A stretch of DNA of 64,000 nt from Luteimonas chenhongjianii (lineage in GTDB: Bacteria; Pseudomonadota; Gammaproteobacteria; Xanthomonadales; Xanthomonadaceae): positions 1,736,001 through 1,800,000 of the forward strand of contig NZ_CP023406.1 in the NCBI RefSeq assembly GCF_002327105.1, in the 5' to 3' direction. Of the stretch, positions 36,738 to 46,488 are shown piece after piece. A model generated the notes under the pieces. It had not been told where the DNA came from and did no database searches. It saw only the letters and a list, made by a program, of their open reading frames with translations. Position 1 is the first letter of the stretch. Each line of letters starts with the position of its first letter. The position numbers and the translations under genes are program-made.

Positions 36738-37061
36738 GTGAAGCAACGCCCCGAACCCCTGCCGGACCACGAAACCAGCGCATCGCTTGCGTCGCTCGCG
36801 CGCGCTTTTGCCGCGCTCGAGACGGCTGACGAGGTGGCCCGCTTCCTCGATGACCTGTGCACGCCGGCCGAACTGGAGGCGCTGGTCGACCGCTGGCGCG
36901 TGGTGCCGCTGCTGCAGCAGGGCGTGCCGTATCGGGAGATCCACGAGCGCACGGCGGTCAGCGTGACCACGGTCGGCAGGGTCGCACGCACCCTCGATCG
37001 TGGCGCCGGCGGCTATGCGATCGCCGCGCGCCGCGTCGCCGGCACCAACGAATCCCCCTGA
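36738..37061 (+). CDS. yerC: TrpR/YerC-YecD family transcriptional regulator (his operon head gene)
   Basis: A 107-residue DNA-binding protein related to the Trp repressor. The helix-turn-helix region reads [22 protein letters not shown] (~72-93); the conserved [19 protein letters not shown] precedes it. YerC-type proteins beside his genes are thought to repress histidine synthesis. The frame opens earlier, but homology starts at GTG 36738. It ends ten bases before hisG, so it is probably co-transcribed and autoregulated through the palindrome upstream. Confidence 0.82.
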   Translation: MKQRPEPLPDHETSASLASLARAFAALETADEVARFLDDLCTPAELEALVDRWRVVPLLQQGVPYREIHERTAVSVTTVGRVARTLDRGAGGYAIAARRVAGTNESP

Positions 37062-37071
37062 GGTCATCCCC

Positions 37072-37986
37072 ATGAGTCCTGTGAACGGCGGCGCCACGCG
37101 CGACCGCCTGCGCATCGCCATCCAGAAGTCCGGCCGCCTGAGCGAGCCGGCGCGCGCGCTGCTGGCGTCCTGTGGCCTGTCCTGGCGCGAGAGCCGCGAC
37201 AAGCTGTTCTGCTACGGCGAGACGCTGCCGGTCGATCTGTTGCTGGTCCGCGATGACGACATTCCGGGCCTGCTCGCCGATGGCGTCTGCGACTACGGCA
37301 TCGTCGGTCGCAACGTGCTCGATGAAGTCGGCGCCGACCGGGCGCTGCGCGGCCTGCCGCAGGTGTCGAAGGCCGTGCGCGGCCTCGGCTTCGGCGGCTG
37401 CAGGCTCGACATCGCGATTCCCGAATCGACCGAATGGACCGGGCCAGCGCAGCTGCAGGGCAGCCGTATCGCGACCAGCTACCCGGGCCTGCTGCAGCAG
37501 TGGCTCGATGGCCAGGGCGTGCAGGCGACGATCGTCAACCTGTCGGGCTCGGTCGAGATCGCGCCGCGCCTCGGCCAGGCCGACTTCATCTGCGATCTCG
37601 TGTCCAGCGGCGCCACCCTGACTGCCAACCAGCTCAAGCCGGCGGTGACGCTGATGACCAGCGAGGCCGTGCTGGCGGGTCCGATCACGCCTTTTGCCGA
37701 CGTGCGCGGCGAGCTCGCATCGTTGTTGCTGCGCCGGCTCGATGGCGTACTGCGGCTGCGCGACAGCCGGCTGGTGATGTTCCAGGCGCGCCGTGATGGC
37801 GTGGACGCGCTGCTCAAGCTGCTGCCCGATGCCGAAGCGCCGACGCTGCTGCAGGTCGACGGCAGCGACCGCGTGGCGTTGCAGGTGCTCTGCCACGGCG
37901 AGATGACCTGGCCGCGCCTCGAGGCGCTGAAGCAGGCCGGCGCTGCCGGCGTGATGGTGCTCCCGGTGGAGCGGATGCTGGCATGA
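37072..37986 (+). CDS. hisG: ATP phosphoribosyltransferase, long form
   Basis: First step of histidine synthesis (ATP plus PRPP). The 304-residue length is that of the long, single-subunit form with a C-terminal regulatory ACT-like domain (~225-304), which mediates histidine feedback inhibition. Visible are [29 protein letters not shown] and the PRPP loop region [27 protein letters not shown] (in parts). The ATG at 37072 is followed by the operon hisDCBHAFIE with overlapping junctions. Confidence 0.96.
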   Translation: MSPVNGGATRDRLRIAIQKSGRLSEPARALLASCGLSWRESRDKLFCYGETLPVDLLLVRDDDIPGLLADGVCDYGIVGRNVLDEVGADRALRGLPQVSKAVRGLGFGGCRLDIAIPESTEWTGPAQLQGSRIATSYPGLLQQWLDGQGVQATIVNLSGSVEIAPRLGQADFICDLVSSGATLTANQLKPAVTLMTSEAVLAGPITPFADVRGELASLLLRRLDGVLRLRDSRLVMFQARRDGVDALLKLLPDAEAPTLLQVDGSDRVALQVLCHGEMTWPRLEALKQAGAAGVMVLPVERMLA

Positions 37987-39323
37987 GCGCCCCGACTTCC
38001 ACGACTGCCATCGACACCGCAATTCCGGCGATCATCGACTGGTGCGACGCCGATGCCGACGCGCGCACCGAGTTGTTGCGCCGGCCCACGCAGGCCGTCG
38101 CCGCGCAGACGCGCAGCGCGGTGGCCGACGTGCTCGACGATGTGCGCGCCCGCGGCGATGCCGCCTTGCGCGAGCTGACCCAACGCTTTGATCGCGTCAC
38201 CCTCGACGACTTCGAGGTGGGTGCCGATGAATTCGCCGCCGCCGAAGCGGCGGTGCCCGAAGCGTTGCGCGAGGCGATGGCCAACGCCGCCGCCCGCATC
38301 GAGCAGTTCCATGCGGCCGGCATGACCCCCGGCTACAACGTCGACACCGCCGAGGGCGTCAACTGTGCCCGCATCGTGCGGCCGATCCGGCGCGTCGGCC
38401 TGTATGTGCCGGCCGGCACCGCCCCACTGCCTTCCACCGCGCTGATGCTCGGCGTGCCGGCGCGCCTGGCGGGTTGCCGGGAGGTGGTGCTCTGCACCCC
38501 GCCGCGTCCGGATGGCAGCGCTGATCCCGCGGTGCTCGTCGCTGCGAGGCTCACCGGTGTGCACCGCGTGTTCAAGCTCGGCGGCGCGCAGGCGATCGCG
38601 GCGATGACCTTCGGTACGGCGCGCGTGCCGGCCTGCGACAAGCTGTTCGGGCCGGGCAACAGCTTCGTCACCGAAGCCAAGCAGCAGGTCGCGCAGTCGG
38701 GCACGGTCGCCATCGACATGCCCGCCGGTCCCTCGGAGGTGCTGGTGATCGCCGACGCGGGCGCCGATGCGGCCTTCGTCGCCGCCGATCTGTTGTCGCA
38801 GGCCGAACACGGCCCGGATTCGCAGGTGCTGCTGCTGTCCGACGACGACACCCTGCTGGAGAGGGTGCGCGCCGAGCTGTCGACGCAGCTGGCGACCCTG
38901 CCGCGGGCGGACATCGCCCGCCAGGCGATGGCGCGGTCGCGACTGCTTCGCGTGGAAACGCTCGAGATCGCGTTCGAGATCAGCAACCGCTATGCGCCTG
39001 AACACCTGATCCTGGCGCTGCGCTCGCCGCGCAACTGGCTCGATCGCGTAGAGGTCGCCGGCTCGGTGTTCCTCGGCGACTGGACGCCCGAAGCGCTCGG
39101 TGATTACTGCAGTGGCACCAACCACGTGCTGCCGACCGGCGGCGCGGCGCGCGCCTGGAGCGGGGTCAGCGTGGCGAGCTTCCAGAATACGGTCAGCGTG
39201 CAGTCGGCGAGTGCCGCGGGCATCCGCGCGATCGGTCCGGATGCGGTGACGATGGCGCGCGCCGAAGGTCTCGACGCGCACGCGAACGCGGTCGCCTTGC
39301 GCCTCGCGAAGGCGGCGGCATGA
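37983..39323 (+). CDS. hisD: Histidinol dehydrogenase
   Basis: Zinc-dependent oxidation of histidinol to histidine in two NAD steps. The 446-residue protein has [44 protein letters not shown], the zinc/catalytic region [17 protein letters not shown], and [14 protein letters not shown] C-terminal signature (here [18 protein letters not shown]). It overlaps hisG by ATGA. Confidence 0.96.
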   Translation: MSAPTSTTAIDTAIPAIIDWCDADADARTELLRRPTQAVAAQTRSAVADVLDDVRARGDAALRELTQRFDRVTLDDFEVGADEFAAAEAAVPEALREAMANAAARIEQFHAAGMTPGYNVDTAEGVNCARIVRPIRRVGLYVPAGTAPLPSTALMLGVPARLAGCREVVLCTPPRPDGSADPAVLVAARLTGVHRVFKLGGAQAIAAMTFGTARVPACDKLFGPGNSFVTEAKQQVAQSGTVAIDMPAGPSEVLVIADAGADAAFVAADLLSQAEHGPDSQVLLLSDDDTLLERVRAELSTQLATLPRADIARQAMARSRLLRVETLEIAFEISNRYAPEHLILALRSPRNWLDRVEVAGSVFLGDWTPEALGDYCSGTNHVLPTGGAARAWSGVSVASFQNTVSVQSASAAGIRAIGPDAVTMARAEGLDAHANAVALRLAKAAA

Positions 39324-40402
39324 GCGGCGTGCTCGATCTGATCCGCGAGGACCTGCGCGATTTCGCCGGCTACGCATCGGCCCGCACCCAGCGGCTTGAA
39401 GGCGAGGTCTGGCTCAATGCCAACGAGGCGCCGCTGGCTAATCCGGGCGATGTCGACGGCCGGTGCCGGCGGTATCCCGCGCCGCAACCACCCGAACTGC
39501 AGGCCCGCCTGGCGGAGGTCTACGGCGTCGGCACCGACCAGCTGCTGATCGGCCGCGGCAGCGACGAGGCGATCGATCTGCTGGTGCGTGCGTTGTGCGT
39601 CCCGGGCCGGGATGCGGTACTGGCGACGCCTCCGGTGTTCGGCATGTATGCCGTCAGCGCCCGCCTGCAGGGCGCCGATTTCATTGAGGTGCCGCTGGTC
39701 GATGGCGCAGACGGATTTGCGGTCGATATCGACGCGGTCCGCGCAGCGGCGCTCGCGGGCTCGGTCCGGCTCGTCTTTCTCTGCTCGCCGTCCAACCCCA
39801 CGGGCGGCCTGGTGCCGCTTTCCGCGGTCGCCAGCCTGGCGGTCGCGTTGGCAGGGAGCGCGGTCGTCGTCGTCGACGAGGCTTACGTCGAGTTCGCCGA
39901 CTCAGATTCGGCCGCGACCCTGCTCGGCGCGCACGAGAACCTCGTGGTGCTGCGCACGCTGTCGAAGGCGCACGCGCTTGCGGCTGCGCGCATCGGCGTC
40001 GCGATCGGCCACCCCGATCTGATCAAGGTGCTGCGGCGCTGCCAGGCGCCGTATCCGGTACCGACGCCGTGCGCCGATCTGGCGCTGGCCGGCCTGTCGC
40101 CAGCGGCGCTGGGCGTGACCCGGGCGCGGACCGCCGAAACGATCGCCGAGCGCGAGGCGCTGGCCGCAGCGCTGGCGACCACGCCGGGCGTGCGCCGGGT
40201 GTATCCATCGGCCGGCAACTATCTGCTGGTGCGCTTCGTCGATGCCGATCGCGCGTTCGCCGCGCTGCTCTCGGCCGGCATCGTCGTGCGCGACCAGCGC
40301 ACGGCGCCGCAACTGGGCGACGCGCTGCGCATCAGTCTCGGCACGCCGGTGCAGAACGCGCGCGTGCTCTCGGCCCTGCAAGCTCTGGAGATCGCGGCAT
40401 GA
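39320..40402 (+). CDS. hisC: Histidinol-phosphate aminotransferase
   Basis: PLP-dependent aminotransferase, 360 residues. It shows [48 protein letters not shown] (PLP Asp and Tyr) and the Schiff-base lysine in [15 protein letters not shown]. It overlaps hisD and hisB by four bases each. Confidence 0.95.
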   Translation: MSGVLDLIREDLRDFAGYASARTQRLEGEVWLNANEAPLANPGDVDGRCRRYPAPQPPELQARLAEVYGVGTDQLLIGRGSDEAIDLLVRALCVPGRDAVLATPPVFGMYAVSARLQGADFIEVPLVDGADGFAVDIDAVRAAALAGSVRLVFLCSPSNPTGGLVPLSAVASLAVALAGSAVVVVDEAYVEFADSDSAATLLGAHENLVVLRTLSKAHALAAARIGVAIGHPDLIKVLRRCQAPYPVPTPCADLALAGLSPAALGVTRARTAETIAEREALAAALATTPGVRRVYPSAGNYLLVRFVDADRAFAALLSAGIVVRDQRTAPQLGDALRISLGTPVQNARVLSALQALEIAA

Positions 40403-41484
40403 GTTCGCGCGGCAAGAAGATCCTGTTCGTCGATCGCGATGGCACCCTGATCGAGGAGCCGGCGGATTTCCAGATCGACGCGTATGAGAAGCTGCGCTTC
40501 GTGCCCGGCGTCATTCCGGCGATGCTGCGCCTGCGCGATGCCGGCTACGAGTTCGTCATCGTCACCAACCAGGACGGCCTCGGCACCGACAGCTACCCGC
40601 AGGCAAGCTTCGACGGCCCGAACGACCTGATGCTCGGCATCTTCGAAAGCCAGGGCATCGTGTTCCGCGAGGTGCTGGTCGACCGCAGCTGGCCGGCCGA
40701 CAACGCGCCGACGCGCAAGCCTGCCCTGGGTCTGGTGATGCATTACCTGCGCGACCGCGGCATCGACCTCGACAACTCGGCCATGGTCGGCGACCGTGAT
40801 ACCGATATCCAGTTCGCCGACAACCTCGGCATCCGCGGCTTCAAGCTGCGCACCGCGCAGTTCGGCGGCGAGTGGGATTGGGCGGGTATCGCGCATGAAC
40901 TGTGCGACGCGCCGCGCCGCGCGACCGTCGTCCGCAATACGAAGGAGACCCGCATCCGGGTCGAGCTCGATCTCGACGCCGCGGCGGACGCGCGCGTATC
41001 GACCGGCCTGCCGTTCTTCGACCACATGCTCGACCAGATCGGCAAGCACGCCGGCATCTCGCTGGTCGTACAGGCCGAGGGCGACCTGCAGATCGACGAA
41101 CATCACACGATCGAGGACACCGGCATCGCGCTCGGCCAGGCGCTGCGCGAGGCGCTCGGCGACAAGCGCGGTATCGGGCGTTACGGCTTCACCCTGCCGA
41201 TGGACGAAACGCTGGCGAGCGCCGCGCTCGATTTCGGCGGGCGGCCGTACCTCGTGTTCGACGGCAGCTTCGTGCGCGAGCGGGTAGGGGACATGCCGAC
41301 CGAGCTGGTCGAGCATTTCTTCCGCTCGGTCTGCGACTCGGCCGCGCTGAACCTCAACCTGAAGGTCGAAGGCGACAACGACCACCACAAGGTGGAAGCC
41401 TGCTTCAAGGTCTTCGCCCGCGCGCTGGGACAGGCCGTGCGGCGCAGCGGCGACGCCTTGCCCAGTACCAAGGGGACACTGTGA
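40399..41484 (+). CDS. hisB: Bifunctional histidinol-phosphatase / imidazoleglycerol-phosphate dehydratase
   Basis: A 361-residue fusion typical of enterobacteria and xanthomonads. The N-terminal ~165 residues are a HAD phosphatase (FVDRDGTL at 10-17, [26 protein letters not shown]); the rest is the dehydratase with its metal-binding His motifs ([40 protein letters not shown]). The ATG overlaps the hisC stop, and the last base of the stop is shared with hisH. Confidence 0.96.
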   Translation: MSSRGKKILFVDRDGTLIEEPADFQIDAYEKLRFVPGVIPAMLRLRDAGYEFVIVTNQDGLGTDSYPQASFDGPNDLMLGIFESQGIVFREVLVDRSWPADNAPTRKPALGLVMHYLRDRGIDLDNSAMVGDRDTDIQFADNLGIRGFKLRTAQFGGEWDWAGIAHELCDAPRRATVVRNTKETRIRVELDLDAAADARVSTGLPFFDHMLDQIGKHAGISLVVQAEGDLQIDEHHTIEDTGIALGQALREALGDKRGIGRYGFTLPMDETLASAALDFGGRPYLVFDGSFVRERVGDMPTELVEHFFRSVCDSAALNLNLKVEGDNDHHKVEACFKVFARALGQAVRRSGDALPSTKGTL

Positions 41485-42083
41485 TGCGCGTCGTCATCGT
41501 CGATGCCGGCGGCGCCAATACCGGTTCGGTTCGCTACGCGTTCGAGCGCCTGGACATCGACGCCACTCTGGTCACCGATGCGGCCAGCATCCGCGCCGCC
41601 GACCGTGTGATCCTGCCCGGCGTCGGCACGGCGGCGCAGGTCATGGCGCGGCTTGCGCAGCTGGATCTCGTCGAGGTGTTGCGTACGCTCGAGCGGCCCT
41701 TGCTCGGCATCTGCGTCGGCATGCAGCTGTTGTTCGATGCTTCCGACGAGGGTGAGGTGGCCGGTCTCGGCGTGCTCCCTGGACGGGTGTCGCGACTCGC
41801 CGGCGGCCCCGGCTTGCGGGTACCGCACATGGGCTGGAGCACGCTGCGCGCGCTACGCGCAGATCCCCTCGTCGAAGGCATCGATGGCGAACAGGCGTAT
41901 TTCGTCCACAGCTATGCCGCGCCGGTGACCGACGACTGCGTCATGGCCGGCGACCACGGCCAGGCCTTTGCCGCCGTCGTGCGACGCGGCCATATCGCCG
42001 GCACCCAGTTCCATCCCGAGCGCTCGGCCGGCATCGGCGCGCGCGTGCTGCGCAACTTCCTTTCTCCTGCGTTCGAGGCCTGA
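41484..42083 (+). CDS. hisH: Imidazole glycerol phosphate synthase, glutaminase subunit
   Basis: Class I glutamine amidotransferase of 199 residues that supplies ammonia to HisF. The triad is visible as Cys in [12 protein letters not shown] and His/Glu in [14 protein letters not shown] 41484 is chosen over the in-frame GTG at 41481 on homology. It forms a complex with the HisF product encoded downstream. Confidence 0.95.
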   Translation: MRVVIVDAGGANTGSVRYAFERLDIDATLVTDAASIRAADRVILPGVGTAAQVMARLAQLDLVEVLRTLERPLLGICVGMQLLFDASDEGEVAGLGVLPGRVSRLAGGPGLRVPHMGWSTLRALRADPLVEGIDGEQAYFVHSYAAPVTDDCVMAGDHGQAFAAVVRRGHIAGTQFHPERSAGIGARVLRNFLSPAFEA

Positions 42084-42086
42084 GGC

Positions 42087-42824
42087 ATGTCGTCGTTTAC
42101 CGTCTATCCCGCGATCGACATCCGCGACGGCCGTGTCGTGCGTCTGGCGCAGGGCGACTACGCGCAGGAAACCCACTACGGCGACGATCCTCTGGTGCAG
42201 ATCGAGGCCTATGCCGACGCAGGTGCCGAATGGCTGCATCTGGTCGATCTCGATGCCGCACGCGAGGGCGGCTACACGCTGGCGCCCCTGCTGGCCCGCA
42301 TCCGTGCCGATACCGGCCTGCGCGTGCAGACCGGCGGCGGCGTGCGCTGCGAAGACGACGTGCGCCGAATCCTCGATGCCGGCGCCGAGCGCGTCGTCGT
42401 CGGCTCGCTGGCGGTGCGCGAGCCGGCGCAGGTCATCCGCTGGATCGAGACCTTCGGCGCCGGGCGCATCACCGTCGCGCTCGATACCCGCCAGGGCCTG
42501 GACGGCGTCTGGCGCCTACCGGTGCACGGCTGGACCGAGACCGCCGCGGCCACGCTCGACGTGCTCGCGGCGCGCTATGCGCAGGGCGGCCTGTGCCATC
42601 TGCTGAGCACCGACATCGCCCGCGACGGCATGTTGTCGGGCCCCAATCTCGGTCTCTACGCGCACCTGAAGGCGCTGGCGCCCACGCTCGATGTGCAGGC
42701 CTCGGGCGGCGTGCGCGAGCTCGCAGACGTGCGCGCCGCCAAGGCCCAAGGCTGCGGTGGCATCGTGCTCGGTCGTGCGCTGCTCGAAGGCCGGCTGGAC
42801 CTGGCCGAGGCACTGGCATGCTGA
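42087..42824 (+). CDS. hisA: ProFAR isomerase
   Basis: A (beta-alpha)8 barrel isomerase, 245 residues. The catalytic aspartates are in [14 protein letters not shown] near the N terminus and in [15 protein letters not shown] at mid-length; phosphate-binding glycines are in QTGGGVR and QASGGVREL. It starts three bases after hisH; its end overlaps the hisF start by seven bases. Confidence 0.95.
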   Translation: MSSFTVYPAIDIRDGRVVRLAQGDYAQETHYGDDPLVQIEAYADAGAEWLHLVDLDAAREGGYTLAPLLARIRADTGLRVQTGGGVRCEDDVRRILDAGAERVVVGSLAVREPAQVIRWIETFGAGRITVALDTRQGLDGVWRLPVHGWTETAAATLDVLAARYAQGGLCHLLSTDIARDGMLSGPNLGLYAHLKALAPTLDVQASGGVRELADVRAAKAQGCGGIVLGRALLEGRLDLAEALAC

Positions 42825-43591
42825 GCCGCCGCATCATTCCCTGCCTCGACGTGCGCGAGGGTCGTGTGGTCAAAGGCGTGCGGTTTCGCGACCACGTCGA
42901 CATGGGCGATATCGTTGATCTCGCACTGCGCTACCGAGACGAAGGCGCCGACGAACTGGTGTTCTACGACATCTCGGCCAGTCCGCAGGGCCGCTCCGTC
43001 GACCGCGGCTGGGTGGGGCGCGTGTCGCGCCTGATCGACATTCCGTTCTGCGTGGCCGGCGGCATCCGCGATGTCGACACCGCGCGCGCGGTACTGCATG
43101 CGGGCGCCGACAAGATTTCGGTCAACACGCCGGCGCTGGAACGTCCTGCACTGATCTCCGAACTTGCTGATGCGTTCGGCGTGCAATGCGTGGTCGTCGG
43201 CATCGATTCGATCCGCGAAGCCGACGGGCAATGGCGCGTGCGCAGCCATACCGGCGATCCGGACCGCACGCGCGAGCTGCCCATCCGTACGCTGGACTGG
43301 ATCGCCGAGGCGGTGCGGCTGGGTGCCGGTGAGATCGTGCTGAACTGCATGGACAACGACGGCGTACGCAGCGGTTACGACATCGCCCAGCTGCAGGCGG
43401 CACGCGCGGTCTGCCCGGTGCCGTTGATCGCATCCGGCGGGGCGGGCGAGGCCGGACACTTCGCCGCCGCTTTCCTGGAGGCCGACGTCGACGGCGCGCT
43501 TGCGGCGAGCGTGTTCCACAGCGGCCGCATCCACATCCCTGCGCTCAAGCGCGAACTGGCCGACCAGGCCATCGACGTCAGGCTCCAATGA
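42818..43591 (+). CDS. hisF: Imidazole glycerol phosphate synthase, cyclase subunit
   Basis: A (beta-alpha)8 barrel of 257 residues that makes IGP and AICAR with HisH-derived ammonia. Catalytic Asp residues lie in [14 protein letters not shown] and [14 protein letters not shown]; the phosphate sites are FCVAGGIRD and [12 protein letters not shown]. It overlaps hisA and hisIE. Confidence 0.96.
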   Translation: MLSRRIIPCLDVREGRVVKGVRFRDHVDMGDIVDLALRYRDEGADELVFYDISASPQGRSVDRGWVGRVSRLIDIPFCVAGGIRDVDTARAVLHAGADKISVNTPALERPALISELADAFGVQCVVVGIDSIREADGQWRVRSHTGDPDRTRELPIRTLDWIAEAVRLGAGEIVLNCMDNDGVRSGYDIAQLQAARAVCPVPLIASGGAGEAGHFAAAFLEADVDGALAASVFHSGRIHIPALKRELADQAIDVRLQ

Positions 43592-44217
43592 AAGATCCGC
43601 AGAACAACACGACGGCCATCGCCCCCACCATCGACGCGCTTGACTGGTCCAAGGGCGACGGCCTGCTGCCGGTGATCGTGCAGGACGCTGCCACGCTGCG
43701 CGTGCTGATGCTCGGTTACATGGATCGCGCGGCCTATGCCGCCACCCTTCAGCAGGGGCTGGTCACGTTCTACAGCCGCAGCAAAGGGCGGCTGTGGACC
43801 AAGGGCGAGCAGTCCGGCCACGTGCTTGAAGTCGTCTCGCTGGAGACCGATTGCGACGCCGACACCCTGCTGGTGCTGGCGACGCCGCGCGGCCCCACCT
43901 GTCATCTGCAACGCGCAAGCTGCTTTCCGACCGCGCCTGCCGGCGTGCTCGCCGAACTCGACGCGCTGATCGAGACCCGCGAACGCGAGCGTCCCGAAGG
44001 CAGCTACACCACGCGCCTGTTCGACGGCGGCATACGCCGCATCGCGCAGAAGGTGGGCGAAGAAGGCGTCGAGACCGCGCTCGCCGGCGTGGTACAGGAC
44101 GACGAGGCACTGCTCGGCGAAAGCGCCGACCTGCTGTATCACCTGATCGTGCTGCTGCGCGCACGCGGTCTGTCGCTGGCGGACGTGGAGGCGGTGCTCC
44201 GTGCGCGTGGCGGATGA
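43588..44217 (+). CDS. hisI: Bifunctional phosphoribosyl-AMP cyclohydrolase / phosphoribosyl-ATP pyrophosphatase
   Basis: The 209-residue HisIE fusion catalyses steps 2 and 3. The N-terminal cyclohydrolase part has [18 protein letters not shown] and metal-binding residues in [12 protein letters not shown] and [11 protein letters not shown]. The C-terminal pyrophosphohydrolase part (~120-209) has [18 protein letters not shown] and [14 protein letters not shown] (MazG-like acidic metal site). It is the last his gene, followed 55 bases later by a GGDEF gene on the same strand. Confidence 0.95.
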   Translation: MKDPQNNTTAIAPTIDALDWSKGDGLLPVIVQDAATLRVLMLGYMDRAAYAATLQQGLVTFYSRSKGRLWTKGEQSGHVLEVVSLETDCDADTLLVLATPRGPTCHLQRASCFPTAPAGVLAELDALIETRERERPEGSYTTRLFDGGIRRIAQKVGEEGVETALAGVVQDDEALLGESADLLYHLIVLLRARGLSLADVEAVLRARGG

Positions 44218-44272
44218 CTTGCAGGTCGGGGCCCGAGAGTCGTGGAGCCCGACGTCCCAGCCGAGGACTGGC

Positions 44273-44947
44273 ATGGCCTCGGTGGGTTACTGGGCCCACA
44301 AGACCAAGCGTCTGCAGGTGCACCCCAAGCGGATGACCGAGATCGATGCGCTGACGGGCATATGCAACCGGCAGCACTTCTCCAAGCGCGCGAATGCGGC
44401 GCTCGTGCAGTGCCAGCGCGCCGGCGAGACTGCAGCGCTGCTCATGTTCGACCTCGACCACTTCAAGCAGGTGAACGACTGGTCGGGGCACGCCGCCGGC
44501 GACTGGGCCCTCCAGCAGGTGGCGGAAGCGGTGCGGCCGATGTGCCGCAGCGTCGACGCATTCGGCCGTCTCGGCGGAGAGGAGTTCGCGCTGTTCCTGC
44601 CGGGGTTCGACGCCGCCGCGGCGGTCCGTGTCGCCAACGACGTGCAGGCACGTTTCATGGCGATCAATGGCGCTTCGAAAGGCTATGCCTTTCGGATCAC
44701 CGCAAGCTTCGGCGTGGCCGAGCTCGGACCCGGCGGCGACGATCTGCCCACGCTGATGCGTCACGCCGACCAGGCCATGTATGCGGCCAAGCGGGGCGGG
44801 CGACGGCAGGTACGGGTATTCGATCCCGCGATGGCGGCCGAAGACGGTCTCGCGGACCCGCGCGACCGAGCACGTGGCGTCGCCAGGGAGCACGCGCCGG
44901 CGCAGGCCGCCGTGCTGGCCGAAGCCACGAGGCGCGCGACCGCCTGA
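44273..44947 (+). CDS. Sensorless GGDEF-domain protein (putative diguanylate cyclase)
   Basis: A 224-residue protein that is little more than a GGDEF domain: DALTGICNRQHFSKRAN (~25-41), LLMFDLDHFKQVND, and the active-site motif GGEEF in FGRLGGEEFALFLPG. It ends with RHADQAMYAAKRGGRRQVRVF and a short tail. The residues expected for c-di-GMP synthesis are intact; the inhibitory RxxD site is not obvious. The start ATG 44273 has GAGGA five bases upstream; an in-frame GTG exists at 44201. The first 20 residues (YWAHKTKRLQVHPKRMTEI) look like the linker normally found after a membrane sensor region, which is absent, so this may be a truncated gene. Confidence 0.7.
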   Translation: MASVGYWAHKTKRLQVHPKRMTEIDALTGICNRQHFSKRANAALVQCQRAGETAALLMFDLDHFKQVNDWSGHAAGDWALQQVAEAVRPMCRSVDAFGRLGGEEFALFLPGFDAAAAVRVANDVQARFMAINGASKGYAFRITASFGVAELGPGGDDLPTLMRHADQAMYAAKRGGRRQVRVFDPAMAAEDGLADPRDRARGVAREHAPAQAAVLAEATRRATA

Positions 44948-44980
44948 CGCCGTCGGCCGTGAGCGGGCCGAAACGCCTGC

Positions 44981-46450
44981 TCAGGCAGGGTCGCGGATCA
45001 CCAGCAGGCGTTCCTCGGTCATGTCGCGGATCGCGTACTTGACGCCCTCGCGGCCGATACCCGAGTCCTTGATGCCCCCATAGGGCATGTTGTCGACGCG
45101 GAAGCTCGGCACGTCGCCGACCACCACGCCACCGGCCTCGATCCGGTCCCAGGCGCGCATCGCGTTGGCGAGGTTGGCGGTGAACACGCCGGCCTGCAGG
45201 CCGAAATCGCTGTCGTTCACCCGGGCGATGGCCTCGTCGAAGCTGTCGACCGGTTCGAGGATCGCAACCGGGCCGAAGACTTCCTTGCGCTGCAGGTCGG
45301 CATCGCGTGGCACCTGTTCGAGCAGCGTCGCCGGGATGATGTTGCCCTCGCGCTTGCCGCCTGCGATCACCTTGGCGCCGCCCTTGCGCGCGGCTGCGAT
45401 CCAGGATTCGATGCGGTCTGCCGCGTCGCTGTCGATAACCGGGCCGACGAACGTGCGTTCGTCGCGCGGGTCACCGCTGCGCAGCCCGCCGATCGCCTTC
45501 TTGAGCTTGCGCCGCAGCGCGTCGTAGACAGTGCGATGCGCGTAGATGCGCTGCACGCCGATACAGCTCTGGCCCGACTGGTAGTAGGCCCCGAACACCA
45601 GGCGCTCGACCACCTTGTCCAGCGGCAGGCCGGGGTCCTCGTCGACGATGCACGCCGCGTTGCCGCCCAGTTCCAGCACGACCTTCTTCTTGCCGGCGCG
45701 CGCCTTGAGATCCCAGCCGATCAGCCCGCCGGTGAAGCTCAGCAGTGCGATGCGCTCGTCCTCGGTCAGCGCGGCAGCGTCCTCGTTGCTGCACGGAATC
45801 ACCGAAAACGCGCCCTTGGGGAGGTCGGTTTCGGCCAGGATCTCGCCGATGATCAGCGCCCCGACGGGCGTCTTGGCGGCGGGTTTCAGCACGAAGGGGC
45901 AGCCGGCCGCGATCGCCGGCGCGACCTTGTGTGCGACCAGATTCAAGGGGAAGTTGAAGGGCGTGATGAAGCTGCAGGCACCCACCGGAACGCGCTTGAC
46001 CATGCCGCGATAGCCGCGGGTGCGTTCGGAGATCTGCAACTCGACATACTCGCCCTCGGTGCGGGTGGCTTCGCCCGCCGCGATGCGGAAGGTGTCGATC
46101 AGTCGCGTGACCTCTCCGCGCGCGTCCTTGATCGGCTTGCCGGCCTCGATGCACAGCGCGAGCGCGAGTTCTTCGAAGCGCTCCTGGAAACGGCGCACGC
46201 AATGCTCGAGCACGTCGCGGCGCTTGTCGGGCGGAAAGTCCGCCATCGCGCCACGGGCCTTGTGCGCGGCGACGATCGCCTTGCGGATTGCGGTGGCATC
46301 ACCCATCGCCACGCGCGTGGCGACCTTGCCGCTGTACTTGTCGCGCACCTCCAGATCGGTGTTCGCGGCGACCGCGGCATTGGCGAGGTAGTAGGGATAG
46401 CTGGGGGCGAGCCCGGTGGGCGTGCGGGCGGCGGTCTTCTTCGTAGCCAT
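44981..46450 (-). CDS. NAD(P)-dependent aldehyde dehydrogenase
   Basis: A 489-residue ALDH-superfamily enzyme. The catalytic cysteine is in YYQSGQSCIGVQR, the general-base Glu in VLELGGNAACIV, and the cofactor-site motif in FITPFNFPLNLVAHK. The residues KKTAARTP at the N terminus are a basic extension. The C terminus MPYGGIKDSGIGREGVKYAIRDMTEERL is typical. It lies 38 bases downstream of the acetolactate-synthase-like gene on the same strand, so an operon is likely. The aldehyde substrate is not evident; the class resembles lactaldehyde/glyceraldehyde dehydrogenases. Confidence 0.85.
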   Translation of the reverse strand: MATKKTAARTPTGLAPSYPYYLANAAVAANTDLEVRDKYSGKVATRVAMGDATAIRKAIVAAHKARGAMADFPPDKRRDVLEHCVRRFQERFEELALALCIEAGKPIKDARGEVTRLIDTFRIAAGEATRTEGEYVELQISERTRGYRGMVKRVPVGACSFITPFNFPLNLVAHKVAPAIAAGCPFVLKPAAKTPVGALIIGEILAETDLPKGAFSVIPCSNEDAAALTEDERIALLSFTGGLIGWDLKARAGKKKVVLELGGNAACIVDEDPGLPLDKVVERLVFGAYYQSGQSCIGVQRIYAHRTVYDALRRKLKKAIGGLRSGDPRDERTFVGPVIDSDAADRIESWIAAARKGGAKVIAGGKREGNIIPATLLEQVPRDADLQRKEVFGPVAILEPVDSFDEAIARVNDSDFGLQAGVFTANLANAMRAWDRIEAGGVVVGDVPSFRVDNMPYGGIKDSGIGREGVKYAIRDMTEERLLVIRDPA

Positions 46451-46488
46451 GGGGCGCTCCGGAATCGAGGGGTAGGGATGCGCGCGGA

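Noticed and set aside
44948..44980. Terminator between the GGDEF and aldehyde dehydrogenase genes
   Set aside because: The 33-base gap has only a weak stem and no T-run, so no terminator call is justified.
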